Assembly (NCBI GenBank): GCA_025462885.1
Contig: JAOAPN010000007.1
Location: 1 to 37,467, forward strand
Direction: 5' to 3'
DNA: 37,467 nucleotides
Source of the DNA: Acidobacteriaceae bacterium
Lineage (GTDB): Bacteria; Acidobacteriota; Terriglobia; Terriglobales; Acidobacteriaceae
Shown here in pieces: positions 15,186 through 24,800 of the stretch (its first letter is position 1; every line of letters starts with the position of its first letter). Below the pieces are notes generated by a model, which did no database searches, was not told where the DNA came from, and saw only the letters and a list, made by a program, of their open reading frames with translations. The position numbers and the translations under genes are program-made.

Positions 15186-18100
15186 TTACGGTGTGAGATG
15201 GGTCGGTTCCACTTCCGTGGGGAGGAGGAGGGAGAAGATGGTTCCGTGGTGGACGGGGTGGGTGGAGCTGCGGAGGGTGAGGCGGCCTTTGTGGCGGCCT
15301 ACGATTCCGGTGGAGATCCAGAGGCCGAGGCCGGTTCCGTTGAGGTCCTTGGTGGTGTAGAAGGGTTCGAAGATGCGGGCTTCGACGGCCGGGGACATGC
15401 CGTGGCCGGTATCGGCGATGGTGATGCGGACGCCCGGGGTGCCGTCCGGGGCGTGCTCGGTGTGGAGCGTGGTGTCGTGGGCGCGAACGATAAGGCGTCC
15501 GCCGTGCTGGCGCATGGCGTCGATGGCATTCGCAATCAGGTTGTTGAGGACTTGGCGGATATCGTTTTCGAGGCAGAGGATTGGGGTGGAGCTGGCGTAG
15601 GCGGCTTCCACGGAGATCCCGGTGTTGGAGAGGCGTCCCTGGTAGAGATTGAGGACGGAACCGACGAGGGCTTCTGCCGTGACATGGGTGGCGCGGACGG
15701 CCTGGCGGTGGAAGCGCAGGGTCTGCGTGGCGATCTGGCAGACGCGGGCGAGTTCGTCCTGGGCCATGTTGACCAGAGGTTTGAGTCCCCCGGGGAGGGT
15801 GTCATCGCGATCGATGAGGTAGAGGATGTTGGTGATGGCTTCGAGAGGATTGTTGATCTCGTGGGAGATCGATGATGCCAGGCGTCCGACGGCGGCCAGC
15901 TTTTCCGACTGGATCAGTGCTGCCTCGGACTTCTTCTGGTTGGTGATCTCCTGGATGACCGCTGCGATGGCATCGACAGTGCCGTCTGGGTTTCGGACGG
16001 GGGAGTAGCTGACGTTCCAGAAGCGATTTTCGCCGGGCCGGGTGGGGAGATCGCCTTCCAGAAGCTGGTTGCGGACGGGATGGCCGTCAGCAGCTTGCTT
16101 CAGGAGGTCGAGGACTCCGGGCAGCGGCGCGATCTCGCTGATCGGCCGGCCGATGATGCGGTCCATGGGGAGGCCGAGGGTCTCGGCCTGACGGTCGTTG
16201 ACGCGGATGTAGCGGAAGCCGTTGGGGTCGAAGAGGGCGAGGCCGATGGGTGCGGTCTGGTAGATGGTTTCGAGTTCAGCACGCTGACGCTCGGTCTCGA
16301 GCTGCTTGGTGTGGAGTTGGTCGGCGTGGGTCTTGCGGTCATGAATATCGACGGCGACGCCGAGCCAGTTGAGGATTTTCCCGGCGTCGTCCCGGACGGG
16401 AAGGGCGCGGAGCCACCACCATCGGATGACCTTGTCGTGTGCGCGGACCATGCGGGCTTCGACCTCGTACTCTTCGCCGGTGGTGACGGATCTTCTCCAA
16501 CTTTCGAGGACGCGGTCGCGGTCGTCTTCGAAGATGGCTTTGGACCAGAGAAGTCCGGCGTCCTTGTCGGTGATGGTGAAGCCAATGTAGTCGAGGAAGC
16601 GCTGGTTGGCGTAGGTAATCTCGCCGGTGGCCGATCCCATCCAGATAGCTTGCGGGTTGAGGTCGGCGAGGACGCGATACCGCTCTTCGGAGGCGGCCAG
16701 CTCTTCGATGCTCTGGCGGCGCTGGTTGATGTCAGTGCTCATACCGCGGAGGTGCGTGATGTTGCCGGCAGCGTCATAGACAGGAATTCTGCGGCCCTCT
16801 ACCCAGCGAACGCTTCCATCGGACGTGACGACCCGGTAGTCGATGGTGGTCGCGGTACGCGATTCGATGGCTCCGCGGGTCGCCGCTCGGACCTGCTCGA
16901 CGTGATCCGGGTGAACGATCCGAATGAACTCTTCAAACGATCGGATGGAGTCGAAGGGATGGCCGAGAACAGGATAGGAGCCAGGACTGAAGGTCATGAC
17001 GCCGGTTGCGAGATCGATCTCCCAGGTGGCGACGCCCGCGGTCTGCTGGACGAAAGTCAGGGTCTCCTGTTGGGCAAGGAGGGCTTGCTTCGCGTTGCGC
17101 TCGGCTGTGACGTCGCGGAAGAAGACGACGACGCCGTCGTCGGAGGGGCAGGCCTGGATATTCAACCAGAGGTTGAGTGGCTCTGGATAGAAGCCTTCGA
17201 ACTCTCCGGCGGTACGCTCGTCCATAGCGCGCGTTAGATTCTGGAGGAAGTCGCCTTGCTGAGTGAAGGGGAACTCCTCCCACAGGTTTCGGCCGATGAG
17301 GTCGCCCTTGATGGCGAGAAGCTCCTGCGCCCGGCGATTCAAGAAGGTGAAGGTCCAGTCGCGGGAGAAGCTGACGACGGCGTCGGTGATGGCGTCGAAG
17401 ACCTGCTCCAGCTTACGGGTGGACGCGTCGCGGCGTGCTTCGGCCTTCTTTCGCGCGCTGATATCGCTGGAGAAGATAATGATGCCGTCTTCGAAAGGCC
17501 TGGCAAAGACCTTCAGCCAGATATTGAGCGGAGCGGGATAGTGCGCTTCGAACTCGGTAGGGATGCCTCGTTCCATGGTGAGGCGATAGTTGGAGGCGAA
17601 GGGCTCTTTCTTGTTGAGCGGAAAGGCGGTCCAGAGATTGGCACCGATGAGATCGTCGCTTTTTAAGTTCATTCGCGCGGTGAGGTTCGCGAAGGTACAG
17701 TTCCAGTCGCGGTCGATGCAGACGATGGCGTCGGGGGCGCTCTCGAAGACCAGTTGAAGCTGACGGGTCGCGGCATCGCGGGCGACTTCGGTCCTTTTAT
17801 GGGCGGTGACGTCGCGGTAGTAGAGGGCAAGGCCTTCCTCGGTGGGGAAGACGTGCACATCGACCCAGAGATCGAAGGGAGCGTGAAAGTATTCGATGTG
17901 CGTCTGCTGCCGGGCCTCCATCGCCTTGCGATAGGTGCGCTCCAGCTCGGTTCCGACACTCTCGGGAAAGATCTCCCAATGGGTACGGCTGTTGAGATCG
18001 GCAAAGGTCAGGCGACTGACGCGGCGTGCCTCGGCGTTTGCGAAGGTGATGCGGAAGTCGAAGTCGAGACAAAGGATGGAGTCGGGTACGCGCTCGAGCA

Positions 18101-18233
18101 GCGAAAGGAGGATGGTGTCATGCGGCGAGCCTACGAGCTGTGACGAGGCCTCAGGGCGGAAGTCGTCCGAGTTTTCGGGTTCTGTGGCGGACTGACGAAC
18201 CCGCAGGGAACCAGCGATAGGAGATTTAGCCAT
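15186..18233 (-). CDS. soluble multi-PAS sensor histidine kinase
   Basis: A 1015-residue hybrid of six PAS domains and a histidine-kinase core, with no transmembrane segment, so a cytoplasmic sensor. PAS1-3 (about 41-377) are a tandem triplication with a 117-residue period, each ending RDVTA/SDISA; PAS4 (about 400-512) is of the PAS_3 type (RWVEGRRIPVYDAAGNITHLRG), PAS5 is at about 520-640 and PAS6 at about 652-775. The dimerisation domain has the phosphoacceptor H791 in SSISHEINNPLEAI. The ATPase domain has the N box near 897 (NNLIANAIDAM), G1 DTGHG at 941-945 and G2 GTGLGLW near 966. The C-terminus has no receiver domain, and no response-regulator gene is adjacent, so the partner is elsewhere. 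The ATG at 18233 has only a weak ribosome-binding site. It lies 73 nt downstream of yceH and may be cotranscribed with it. Signal unknown. Confidence 0.95.
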   Translation of the reverse strand: MAKSPIAGSLRVRQSATEPENSDDFRPEASSQLVGSPHDTILLSLLERVPDSILCLDFDFRITFANAEARRVSRLTFADLNSRTHWEIFPESVGTELERTYRKAMEARQQTHIEYFHAPFDLWVDVHVFPTEEGLALYYRDVTAHKRTEVARDAATRQLQLVFESAPDAIVCIDRDWNCTFANLTARMNLKSDDLIGANLWTAFPLNKKEPFASNYRLTMERGIPTEFEAHYPAPLNIWLKVFARPFEDGIIIFSSDISARKKAEARRDASTRKLEQVFDAITDAVVSFSRDWTFTFLNRRAQELLAIKGDLIGRNLWEEFPFTQQGDFLQNLTRAMDERTAGEFEGFYPEPLNLWLNIQACPSDDGVVVFFRDVTAERNAKQALLAQQETLTFVQQTAGVATWEIDLATGVMTFSPGSYPVLGHPFDSIRSFEEFIRIVHPDHVEQVRAATRGAIESRTATTIDYRVVTSDGSVRWVEGRRIPVYDAAGNITHLRGMSTDINQRRQSIEELAASEERYRVLADLNPQAIWMGSATGEITYANQRFLDYIGFTITDKDAGLLWSKAIFEDDRDRVLESWRRSVTTGEEYEVEARMVRAHDKVIRWWWLRALPVRDDAGKILNWLGVAVDIHDRKTHADQLHTKQLETERQRAELETIYQTAPIGLALFDPNGFRYIRVNDRQAETLGLPMDRIIGRPISEIAPLPGVLDLLKQAADGHPVRNQLLEGDLPTRPGENRFWNVSYSPVRNPDGTVDAIAAVIQEITNQKKSEAALIQSEKLAAVGRLASSISHEINNPLEAITNILYLIDRDDTLPGGLKPLVNMAQDELARVCQIATQTLRFHRQAVRATHVTAEALVGSVLNLYQGRLSNTGISVEAAYASSTPILCLENDIRQVLNNLIANAIDAMRQHGGRLIVRAHDTTLHTEHAPDGTPGVRITIADTGHGMSPAVEARIFEPFYTTKDLNGTGLGLWISTGIVGRHKGRLTLRSSTHPVHHGTIFSLLLPTEVEPTHLTP

Positions 18234-18306
18234 AAGTCTTACATGCGAACCAGTGATGCTGAACGTTTCTATCTTACTAACTTACTAAGAAAACAAAATG
18301 CGTCAC

Positions 18307-19023
18307 TTAGACGACATTGCCTTCGAGCGTGGCGATGCGTGTTTCCAACGTTTGGACGAGAGCCTGGAGGGAGGCTAATTGTGCCTCCAACTCTGCCAGT
18401 CGTCCGGATGTGCTGGTGCCGGATGTGCCTGAGCCGGACGCTCCGGTGGCGGCTGCAATGGATTCGGTGGCTGATGCTGCGCTGACGGGGCCGCCCAGAA
18501 GATGCGCGTAGCGGGCCTCTCTGGAACCGGGTTGGCGGGGAAGAAGAACTACGAGTGGGCCAGTAGCGTTCGGGTCGCGCGGGGCAGGGGTTTCAACGTC
18601 GGAAGCGAGTGGTTCGGGACGGGCGGCCAGTCGATCCAGTGTCGCGGTGACGGCCCCGAGATCGTCGAAGGTGAAGAGACGGTCGGCACGGGTGCGGAGT
18701 TCGCCGGGAGTCTGGGGACCGCGGAGCAGCAGCAAGCAGAGCACAGCCGTCTCGTCGCGACGCAGATTGAGAACGGTGCGGACGCGGTGCTCGTATTTGG
18801 TGACGCGGGCGTCGCGATACGGTGCGGTGAAACCGAGGTCCTGCAGGCTGTTGAGCGCCTGTCGTACCTCTTCCTCTTCAAGATCGAGGACCGGGTCGCG
18901 CGACGAACGCTGATTGCAGGCGTTCAGCAGGGCGTTCAAGGAGAGGGGATAGTTCTCCGGCGTGGTGATCTCTTTTTCAATGAGAGAGCCAAGCACACGG
19001 AGCTGGATCGAATTAAGGAGCAT
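18307..19023 (-). CDS. yceH: YceH family protein (DUF480)
   Basis: A 238-residue protein of the UPF0502/YceH family, made of two winged-helix domains. Diagnostic segments are RVLGSLIEKEITTPENYPLS, LLNACNQRSSRDPVLDLEE, VTKYEHRV and LLLRGPQTPGELRTRADRLF, which match E. coli YceH almost word for word. The C-terminus adds an Ala/Ser/Gly/Thr-rich linker (about 185-208) and a short coiled coil (LAELEAQLASLQALVQTLETR). The molecular role of the family is not established; the fold suggests nucleic-acid binding. ATG 19023 is chosen because family members start a few residues before RVLG; the in-frame GTG at 19068 would add unrelated sequence. Confidence 0.93.
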   Translation of the reverse strand: MLLNSIQLRVLGSLIEKEITTPENYPLSLNALLNACNQRSSRDPVLDLEEEEVRQALNSLQDLGFTAPYRDARVTKYEHRVRTVLNLRRDETAVLCLLLLRGPQTPGELRTRADRLFTFDDLGAVTATLDRLAARPEPLASDVETPAPRDPNATGPLVVLLPRQPGSREARYAHLLGGPVSAASATESIAAATGASGSGTSGTSTSGRLAELEAQLASLQALVQTLETRIATLEGNVV

Positions 19024-19265
19024 GTCTCTAATCTGACATAGGCGGCAAGAGTGTTCAAACTGCACCACTTATGGTTCTCTCTGTGTGCGAATGACACTAA
19101 AGTTACAGTGGAAAGTAGGCGATATAGAGTTGAGTTCTGTAAACTGAGAGAAGCAAATGGCTGATGCTGAATCGCATTCGCGAGTTGCATTGGACGGGTA
19201 AGCCGGTTTGCCGAAGCTTTGAAGCAAAACAGCACGACACAGAAATGCCAATTTTAGGAGTGTGG
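19024..19265. promoter_or_regulatory. divergent intergenic region between yceH and the DUF882 peptidase gene
   Basis: A 242-bp region that must contain promoters for both divergent genes. I see no convincing consensus hexamers and no clear hairpin. Open frame continues upstream of the peptidase start on the plus strand (to 19164), but has no ribosome-binding site. Confidence 0.3.
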
Positions 19266-19994
19266 ATGCGGATATTGCAGAGAAGAGGCGCTGTTGCTGT
19301 GGTGTCACTCGGAATGATGTTTTTGGGGCTTTGTGGCGCAGCCTCTGCTAAGACGGTACCGACGGGCACACATGGAATGACGAAGAGTGCGATCCGCTCG
19401 ACGCGTCGCGCCCGAATTGCCGCTGCGGCGTCGGCTGCGGCTGCTTCGGCAGGGTCCGAAGTCGTGGCGATCACTGATGACTTTCGCCTGAAGCTGCATA
19501 ATCTTCACACCAACGAGACGCTGGATATTGTGTACCGGGTCGGCGATACATACGTTCCGGAGGCGGTGGAGAAGTTGAACTTCTTTCTGCGCGATCGGCA
19601 TACGCAGGATGTAGCCGTCTATGACCCCAAGGAATTCGACGTGCTGCACGGGTTGCTGTCGCGTCTGCGCCGTCCCAATGGCGTCATCGATATCGTGTGT
19701 GGATACCGGACGCCGGAGACGAACGCGGCGTTGCGGCAGAACTCTCCTCAGACCGGAGTAGCAGAACACAGCCAGCATATGGAAGGTCACGCGATCGACC
19801 TGCGTGTGCCGGGTGTCTCGACGGTTGCCCTGCGAAATGCTGCACTCAGCCTGCATGCAGGCGGCGTCGGCTACTATCCTGTCTCGCAGTTTGTGCACGT
19901 CGATGTCGGGCCGGTGCGGCAGTGGGCCTTCGGACGCTCGCCGCGCAAGGCGGGGCGACGGCACAAGGGTGCTCGCACCAGCGTTGGAATGTAA
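19266..19994 (+). CDS. exported DUF882/YcbK (MepK-like) murein endopeptidase of the M15 fold
   Basis: A 242-residue protein with an N-terminal signal segment (GAVAVVSLGMMFLGLCGAAS, about 8-27), an Ala-rich linker and a peptidase domain at about 72-225. Zinc ligands of the M15-like fold are visible: H171 and D178 in HSQHMEGHAIDLR, and H211 in FVHVDVGPVRQW. GYRTPETNAAL (146-156) is the usual substrate-groove motif. E. coli MepK (YcbK) of this family cleaves L,D-crosslinks in peptidoglycan, and a similar wall-remodelling role is the best guess. ATG 19266 is preferred because TAGGAG stands 6 nt upstream. The basic tail (RRHKGART) could aid wall binding. A terminator follows. Confidence 0.9.
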   Translation: MRILQRRGAVAVVSLGMMFLGLCGAASAKTVPTGTHGMTKSAIRSTRRARIAAAASAAAASAGSEVVAITDDFRLKLHNLHTNETLDIVYRVGDTYVPEAVEKLNFFLRDRHTQDVAVYDPKEFDVLHGLLSRLRRPNGVIDIVCGYRTPETNAALRQNSPQTGVAEHSQHMEGHAIDLRVPGVSTVALRNAALSLHAGGVGYYPVSQFVHVDVGPVRQWAFGRSPRKAGRRHKGARTSVGM

Positions 19995-19998
19995 GTTC

Positions 19999-20030
19999 AG
20001 TTGTGAGTTGGTATTAGTGAGTTGTGAGTT
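19999..20030. repeat. short direct repeat upstream of a terminator
   Basis: AGTTGTGAGTT occurs twice, at 19999-20009 and 20020-20030, with a 21-bp period (two helical turns). It lies just after the peptidase stop. No function can be assigned. Confidence 0.6.
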
Positions 20031-20057
20031 AGGCCTCGGCGTTGCCGGGGCCTTTCT
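20031..20057 (+). terminator. intrinsic terminator after the DUF882 peptidase gene
   Basis: A 10-bp stem with one G-T pair (20031-20040 with 20044-20053), loop GTT, is followed by TTCTGTTTG. It isolates the peptidase gene from the RidA-family gene. Confidence 0.75.
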
Positions 20058-20145
20058 GTTTGTGGGGATGATGGCTTTGGGCTTCGGAGTTCGAAGCCTG
20101 TAGACTTCAGGGACCTGATCCAGATTTCAGTTGGTTGGAGGTTTC

Positions 20146-20517
20146 ATGAGCCGTGAGTATTTCAGTAGCGATCCTTCGCGTCCGTTTGCGGATGCGGTGC
20201 TGGTGGATGGGAAGACGCTGTATCTTTCAGGCCGCATTGGCTTGATCGCCGGGACCGACACGGTGCCGGAGTCTCCCGAAGAGGAGGCGCACCTGGTGAT
20301 GCAGGATCTCCAGCGGGTGCTGGGGCTGGCGGGGCTGGGGCTGGATGACTTGGTCTCGCTCCAGGTGTTTGCGAGTGACGTTTCGCTGTGGGAGCGGTTT
20401 AACGTGGTCTATCGCGGATACTTCAAGGGCCAGCTTCCGCCGCGTGCGTTCGTGGGTTCGGGAACACTGCTCTTCGGAGCGCGGTTTGAACTGCAGGGAA
20501 TCGCTGTCAAAGGCTAG
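20146..20517 (+). CDS. RidA (YjgF/YER057c/UK114) family protein
   Basis: A 123-residue trimeric-fold protein of usual family length. RidA proteins hydrolyse reactive enamine/imine intermediates released by pyridoxal-phosphate enzymes; other members have different or unknown roles. Family markers are LYLSGRIGL, the DLVSLQVFASDVSLWERFNVVYRGYF helix, and the substrate-binding arginine in LPPRAFVGSG. The residues after the arginine are not the classical RidA set, so it may belong to a less studied subgroup. ATG 20146 has GGAGG 4 nt upstream and is preferred over the in-frame ATG at 20131. The stop is only 27 nt before the downstream PLP-enzyme gene, which supports cotranscription and a functional link. 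Confidence 0.92.
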   Translation: MSREYFSSDPSRPFADAVLVDGKTLYLSGRIGLIAGTDTVPESPEEEAHLVMQDLQRVLGLAGLGLDDLVSLQVFASDVSLWERFNVVYRGYFKGQLPPRAFVGSGTLLFGARFELQGIAVKG

Positions 20518-20544
20518 ACCGATTCAAGGGAAAGGGGTGGCTGG

Positions 20545-21801
20545 ATGGGGCTGTCGCGACGTGGCTTGATGAAGGCTGCTGGACTCGCCGGGGTTTCGGC
20601 GGCGCTGGGTGCCGGCTCGCGAGGCTTGCTGGCGGAGCCGACACCCAGCACGGCCCTTCCAGTGATAGGCCAGTTCGCCGTGCGGGAGTATGAGGTCTGC
20701 CTGAACAATGCCCGGTGGCACCCCATGAGCCACGGTGCAATGCGAGCGGTGCAGGCGCACGTGGACTACAAAGCGCGGGGAATCTGGACGCCGCCGGATG
20801 CCGCCTCGCAGCAGCAGAAGGCTGTTAAAGAGAGCTTCGCCCGGCTGATTCATGCGGTCCCTGAGGAGATCGCGTATGTGAACAGCACGACGGCTGGAGA
20901 GAATCTGATCGTCGCCGGGCTCGGCCTGACGGGGGACCGGGTGCCGAGTGGAATCAACATCGTGACCGATGCGCTGCACTTTGAGGGTTCGCTGTATCTG
21001 TATGGCGAACTGAAGAAGCGCGGTATCGATGTGCGGGTGGTGAAGCCTAAAGGCTGGCGCGTGGAGTTTGCCGATCTGGAGAAGGTGATCGATAAGAAGA
21101 CGCGGCTGGTCTCGCTCTCGCAGGTCTCCTATATCAACGGCTTCGAGCAGGATGTGAAGGCGGTTTGCGATCTTGCCCACGCGCATGGGGCCTATGTCTA
21201 TACCGACATCGTGCAGGCGGCGGGATGCGTTTCGGTGGATGTCCGCGCGACCAATGTCGATTTCTGCGCCAGTGCCAGCTACAAATGGCTGATGGGAGAC
21301 TTCGGGCTTGGGTTTCTGTACATCCGGCGCGACCTGATCGAGCGCATGCAGCGGACCCAGTGGAGCTTTCGCCAGATGAGCTCGTATGACTACCATGCGT
21401 TTCCGGGGGATTCGGCGGGCGAGTTTCCCATGAGTTATACGCAGCGGAAGGACGCCGCAGGATTGTTCGAGGTTGGCACATATGCCAACGGCGTGATTGC
21501 GGCGCTCAGCTACTCGCTGCCCTGGATCGAAGCGCTGGGAGTGGCGAACATCCAGGCGCACGCGCAGCAGTTGACGGCGCGGATGAAGACGGAGCTGCCG
21601 CGGTTGGGTTACGCATCGATTACGCCGGCTGAGTCTCGCAGTTCGATCGTGGCGTTTGAAGTGAAGGACGGCACAGCGACAGCGGCGAAGTTGAAGCGGC
21701 GCAAAGTGGACGTGTCGTTGAGTCCGGGACGGATGCGCATCTCGCCTTCCATCTACAACACGATGGCGGATGTGGATGCGTTACTGGAGTCTCTTGCTTG
21801 A
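20545..21801 (+). CDS. Tat-signal class V aminotransferase / cysteine-desulfurase-like PLP enzyme
   Basis: A 418-residue fold-type I PLP enzyme. The N-terminus has a twin-arginine motif (LSRRGLMKAAG) and a hydrophobic Ala/Gly stretch (about 11-30), suggesting export to the periplasm. The catalytic domain shows the class V signature: STTAGEN at 114-120 (phosphate binding), D221 and Q224 (DIVQAAG, cofactor ring contacts) and the Schiff-base lysine K247 in SASYKWLMGDFG. It lacks an obvious cysteine-desulfurase active-site Cys loop, so sulfur chemistry is unlikely; the substrate (aminotransferase, lyase or epimerase) is unknown. The gene follows the RidA-family gene by 27 nt with an AGGGG ribosome-binding site, so the two probably form an operon ending at the terminator at 21823. 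Confidence 0.9.
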   Translation: MGLSRRGLMKAAGLAGVSAALGAGSRGLLAEPTPSTALPVIGQFAVREYEVCLNNARWHPMSHGAMRAVQAHVDYKARGIWTPPDAASQQQKAVKESFARLIHAVPEEIAYVNSTTAGENLIVAGLGLTGDRVPSGINIVTDALHFEGSLYLYGELKKRGIDVRVVKPKGWRVEFADLEKVIDKKTRLVSLSQVSYINGFEQDVKAVCDLAHAHGAYVYTDIVQAAGCVSVDVRATNVDFCASASYKWLMGDFGLGFLYIRRDLIERMQRTQWSFRQMSSYDYHAFPGDSAGEFPMSYTQRKDAAGLFEVGTYANGVIAALSYSLPWIEALGVANIQAHAQQLTARMKTELPRLGYASITPAESRSSIVAFEVKDGTATAAKLKRRKVDVSLSPGRMRISPSIYNTMADVDALLESLA

Positions 21802-21822
21802 GCCGAACTTTACCCGCAAGAA

Positions 21823-21848
21823 AAAGGCCGCCATCGCTGGCGGCCTTT
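21823..21848. terminator. bidirectional terminator between the PLP-enzyme gene and the second TonB receptor
   Basis: A 10-bp perfect stem (21823-21832 with 21839-21848), loop ATCGCT, lies in the 66-nt gap between convergent genes. A-rich sequence before and TTTCTTT after the stem let it act in both directions. Confidence 0.92.
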
Positions 21849-21867
21849 CTTTGCTGCGGTGCGTTCC

Positions 21868-24800
21868 TTAGAAGGTGATGCGGGCCTCGCCCTGCAGTTT
21901 GCGGGGGCTGTTGGCCTGGCTGCTTACGGTTCCGAAGGTGGTGCTGGTGACGTTGACGTTGACGCCGCCGAAGTTGACGGTGTTGTAGACATTGAAGGCA
22001 GAGACGGCTGCTTCCAGCTTGAGGCTCTCCCAGATCCCGAAGGTCCGGCGGACGGTGACATCCTGGTTCCAGGTGTAGGGGTTGCGGAGGTTATAGGGTG
22101 CGCTGCGAGCCGCGTTGCCGAAGGTGAAGGCAGCAGGGTTGATGAAGGCGTTCTTGTCGATGTAGGCAGTGGTGTGGTTCGTGATGGCGTTATTGTTGCC
22201 TGAACCAAGTCCACCGTTGATTACCGGGGAACCGACGAAGTTGGGGTTCAGGTTGGGAACGCAGAGTCCGCCGGTGAACGGCGTGTTGCAGCTTCCGGTA
22301 ATGGCCAGAGGTGCGCCGGACGCGACCAGCACGATGCTCGAAACCTCGTATCCGCTGACGAGCGGCGAGATGTACTTGCTGGTGCCGAAGGTGTGGCCCT
22401 TGCCGAACGGCAGTTTATAGGTGGCCGACGAGGTGATGACGTGGGTGCGATCGATCGCTCCGATGGCCCTCTCCTGCCGGACGTTATAGACGGTACGGGC
22501 GTTGGTGACGTCGTCGATCTCGCGGCTCCAGACGTAGGCGACGTTGAAGGTGAGACCGTTGCTGACGCGCTGGTTAAGGATGACCTGCAGGCCGTTGTAG
22601 TTGGAGTTGCCGACGCCGCCCCAGATATCGGTTACAGCAGAGTACTGGGGAAAGCGGGTGAGCGCGCGACCGAAGCTGTTGTTGTAGTTGGAGAAGGGTG
22701 CCTTGTACGCGGGGAGGCCGGCAGCCGCGGCGTCGGCGTTGTACTTGACTACGTTTGCAGGGACGTTGACGGCGAGGTTGAGGTCGTTGCCGAGCGCGAG
22801 ATAGCGCGGATCGATCTGGTTGGCCCAATCCACGCGGCCTACGCCGCTGGGCAGGTAATGGCCCTGGCTGCCGGAGTAGGCGAGGGTCAGGGTCAGGTTC
22901 TGCGTGAGAGCCTGTTGCAGGCTGAGGGTGTAGTTGTTGTACGCGGGAGAGCGTCCACCGATCTCGGGATCGCCATAGGTGATGCCTCCGCCCGAGGGCC
23001 CGCCGGTGTAGAAGCCGGAGTTGAGGGTGGGATCAAAGAAGGGTGCCTTCTGATACGCAGGCAGACCGCCCTGGGAGATGGTTGAGTAAGCGGCCGGCAG
23101 GGTGTTGCCACCGCTCCAGAAGAAGGCGGGAGCACCGTTGCCGAGCGCACTGGGGAAGCTGGGGTTGGCGTTGTAGCCGAGCTGGCCCGTGCCGTTACGT
23201 CCGCCGCCACGACCGCTGGTGCCGTTGCCGTGAGCGTACATGATCGCGAAGCCGGCGCGAACGACGGTCTTCGAAGTGGGAGAGTAGGCCAGGGCGACGC
23301 GCGGACCGACGTTGCCGTAGTGCGTCTTGAGAGGAGTTGCGCAGTTGCAGCTTGCGACTCCGTTGCCGGTGAACTGCAGGGCGCCGGGGTAGCCGTTGAC
23401 AGCCGGGTTTGCAAGGGTCGGGTTGAGGAACGAGGTGCGGTCCTTCGCCTCGTGGAAGACACCCATGATGTCGTAGCGCACGCCCAGATTGAGAGTGAGC
23501 TTATCGGTGAGGCGGTAGTTATCCTGCACGTAGGCGGCGAAGTCGCGGTAGCGTGCGCCGGTGGTGATGACGCTGTTCTCGTTGACGCTGGCGCTGTCCG
23601 GAGCTCCGAGAAGATAGCTGGCGTAGGCGTTGCCGGTGGTGGCGAGAAGATTGCCCGTCGCCGCGGTCTGCGAGTTGGCGAAGGAGAAGGTGGCGTTGCT
23701 GCGGTCGGCGGGGCTGGTGAAGTTATCCTGCAGCCATTGGAACTGGCCTCCGATGGTAAGGGAGTGCTTGCCCTTGACCCACTGGACGTTGTCCTGGACG
23801 ACGTAGGTGTTGGCTACTTCGTTGAAGGCCTGCGAGTTGGTTCCAGCCCAGGACTGCGGGGAGTTGGGGCCGGCGAAGTTGATGGTCGGGAAGGCATTGC
23901 TGGCCTGGCCTGCGGGTAGTCCAGCTAGTCCTGCCTTGATGGGGTACTGGCCTGCAGCCGTAGCGCTGGAGATGGGGATATCGAGCCGGGCGTAGGAGTA
24001 GCCGAACTGGTTCAGCAGGTTCGGGGTAAGGGTGTAGACGTGGTGGAACTGGATCGTCATCGGCTTTTCCGTGACGATGCGGGTAGCAGCGTAGGGCAGC
24101 GGCAGCGCGCTGGTGTTGGCAGAGATGCCGGCGAACGGAACGGTGACGTAGCTTCCCTTGGAGAAGATGACGTAGGCGCGTTGCTTCTGGCTGAAGTTGT
24201 AGTCGAGACGCGCAGTGACGCTGTTCGTGTTCAAGCCGACGGGGACGATGGCGGTGTAGTTATTGCCAAAACCGAGAGACGGATCGACGTTCGGCAGGTA
24301 GGAGCCGAGCGAGTTGGAGACCGACGAGATGCGCGAGGCAGGGATAACGTTTCCCGGGAACGCCGTGCGGCCGCCCGTGGCCGTGGTACTCAGGGGATCG
24401 AAGATGCATCCTGCGACAGGGGTGTTGTTGCAGTTCGTCCCTGCCGGGATGAGCTGGCTGAAGTTACCGGCGCGGAAGGCGGTGTTGGGTACGGACTGGG
24501 TGGTGGGGTTCGAGGTGGCACGATAGCGATAGCCGTCGTAGTTGCCAAAGAAGAAGAGCTTGTCCTTGAGGATGAACCCGCCGACGCGGCCTCCGAACTG
24601 GTTCTGCTTTTCGATCTGGCGGCCCTGCGCGACGGTGGGGAAATAGCCGCGGGCATCGAGGACGGTGTTGCGGAAGTACTCGTACGCCGCGCCGTGGAAG
24701 CGGTTGGAGCCGGACTTGATGGTGAAGTTCTCGATACCCTGCCCCTGATACATGGAGGGCGAGTTGTTGGTCTCGACCTGGAACTGATCGATAGCCTCGA

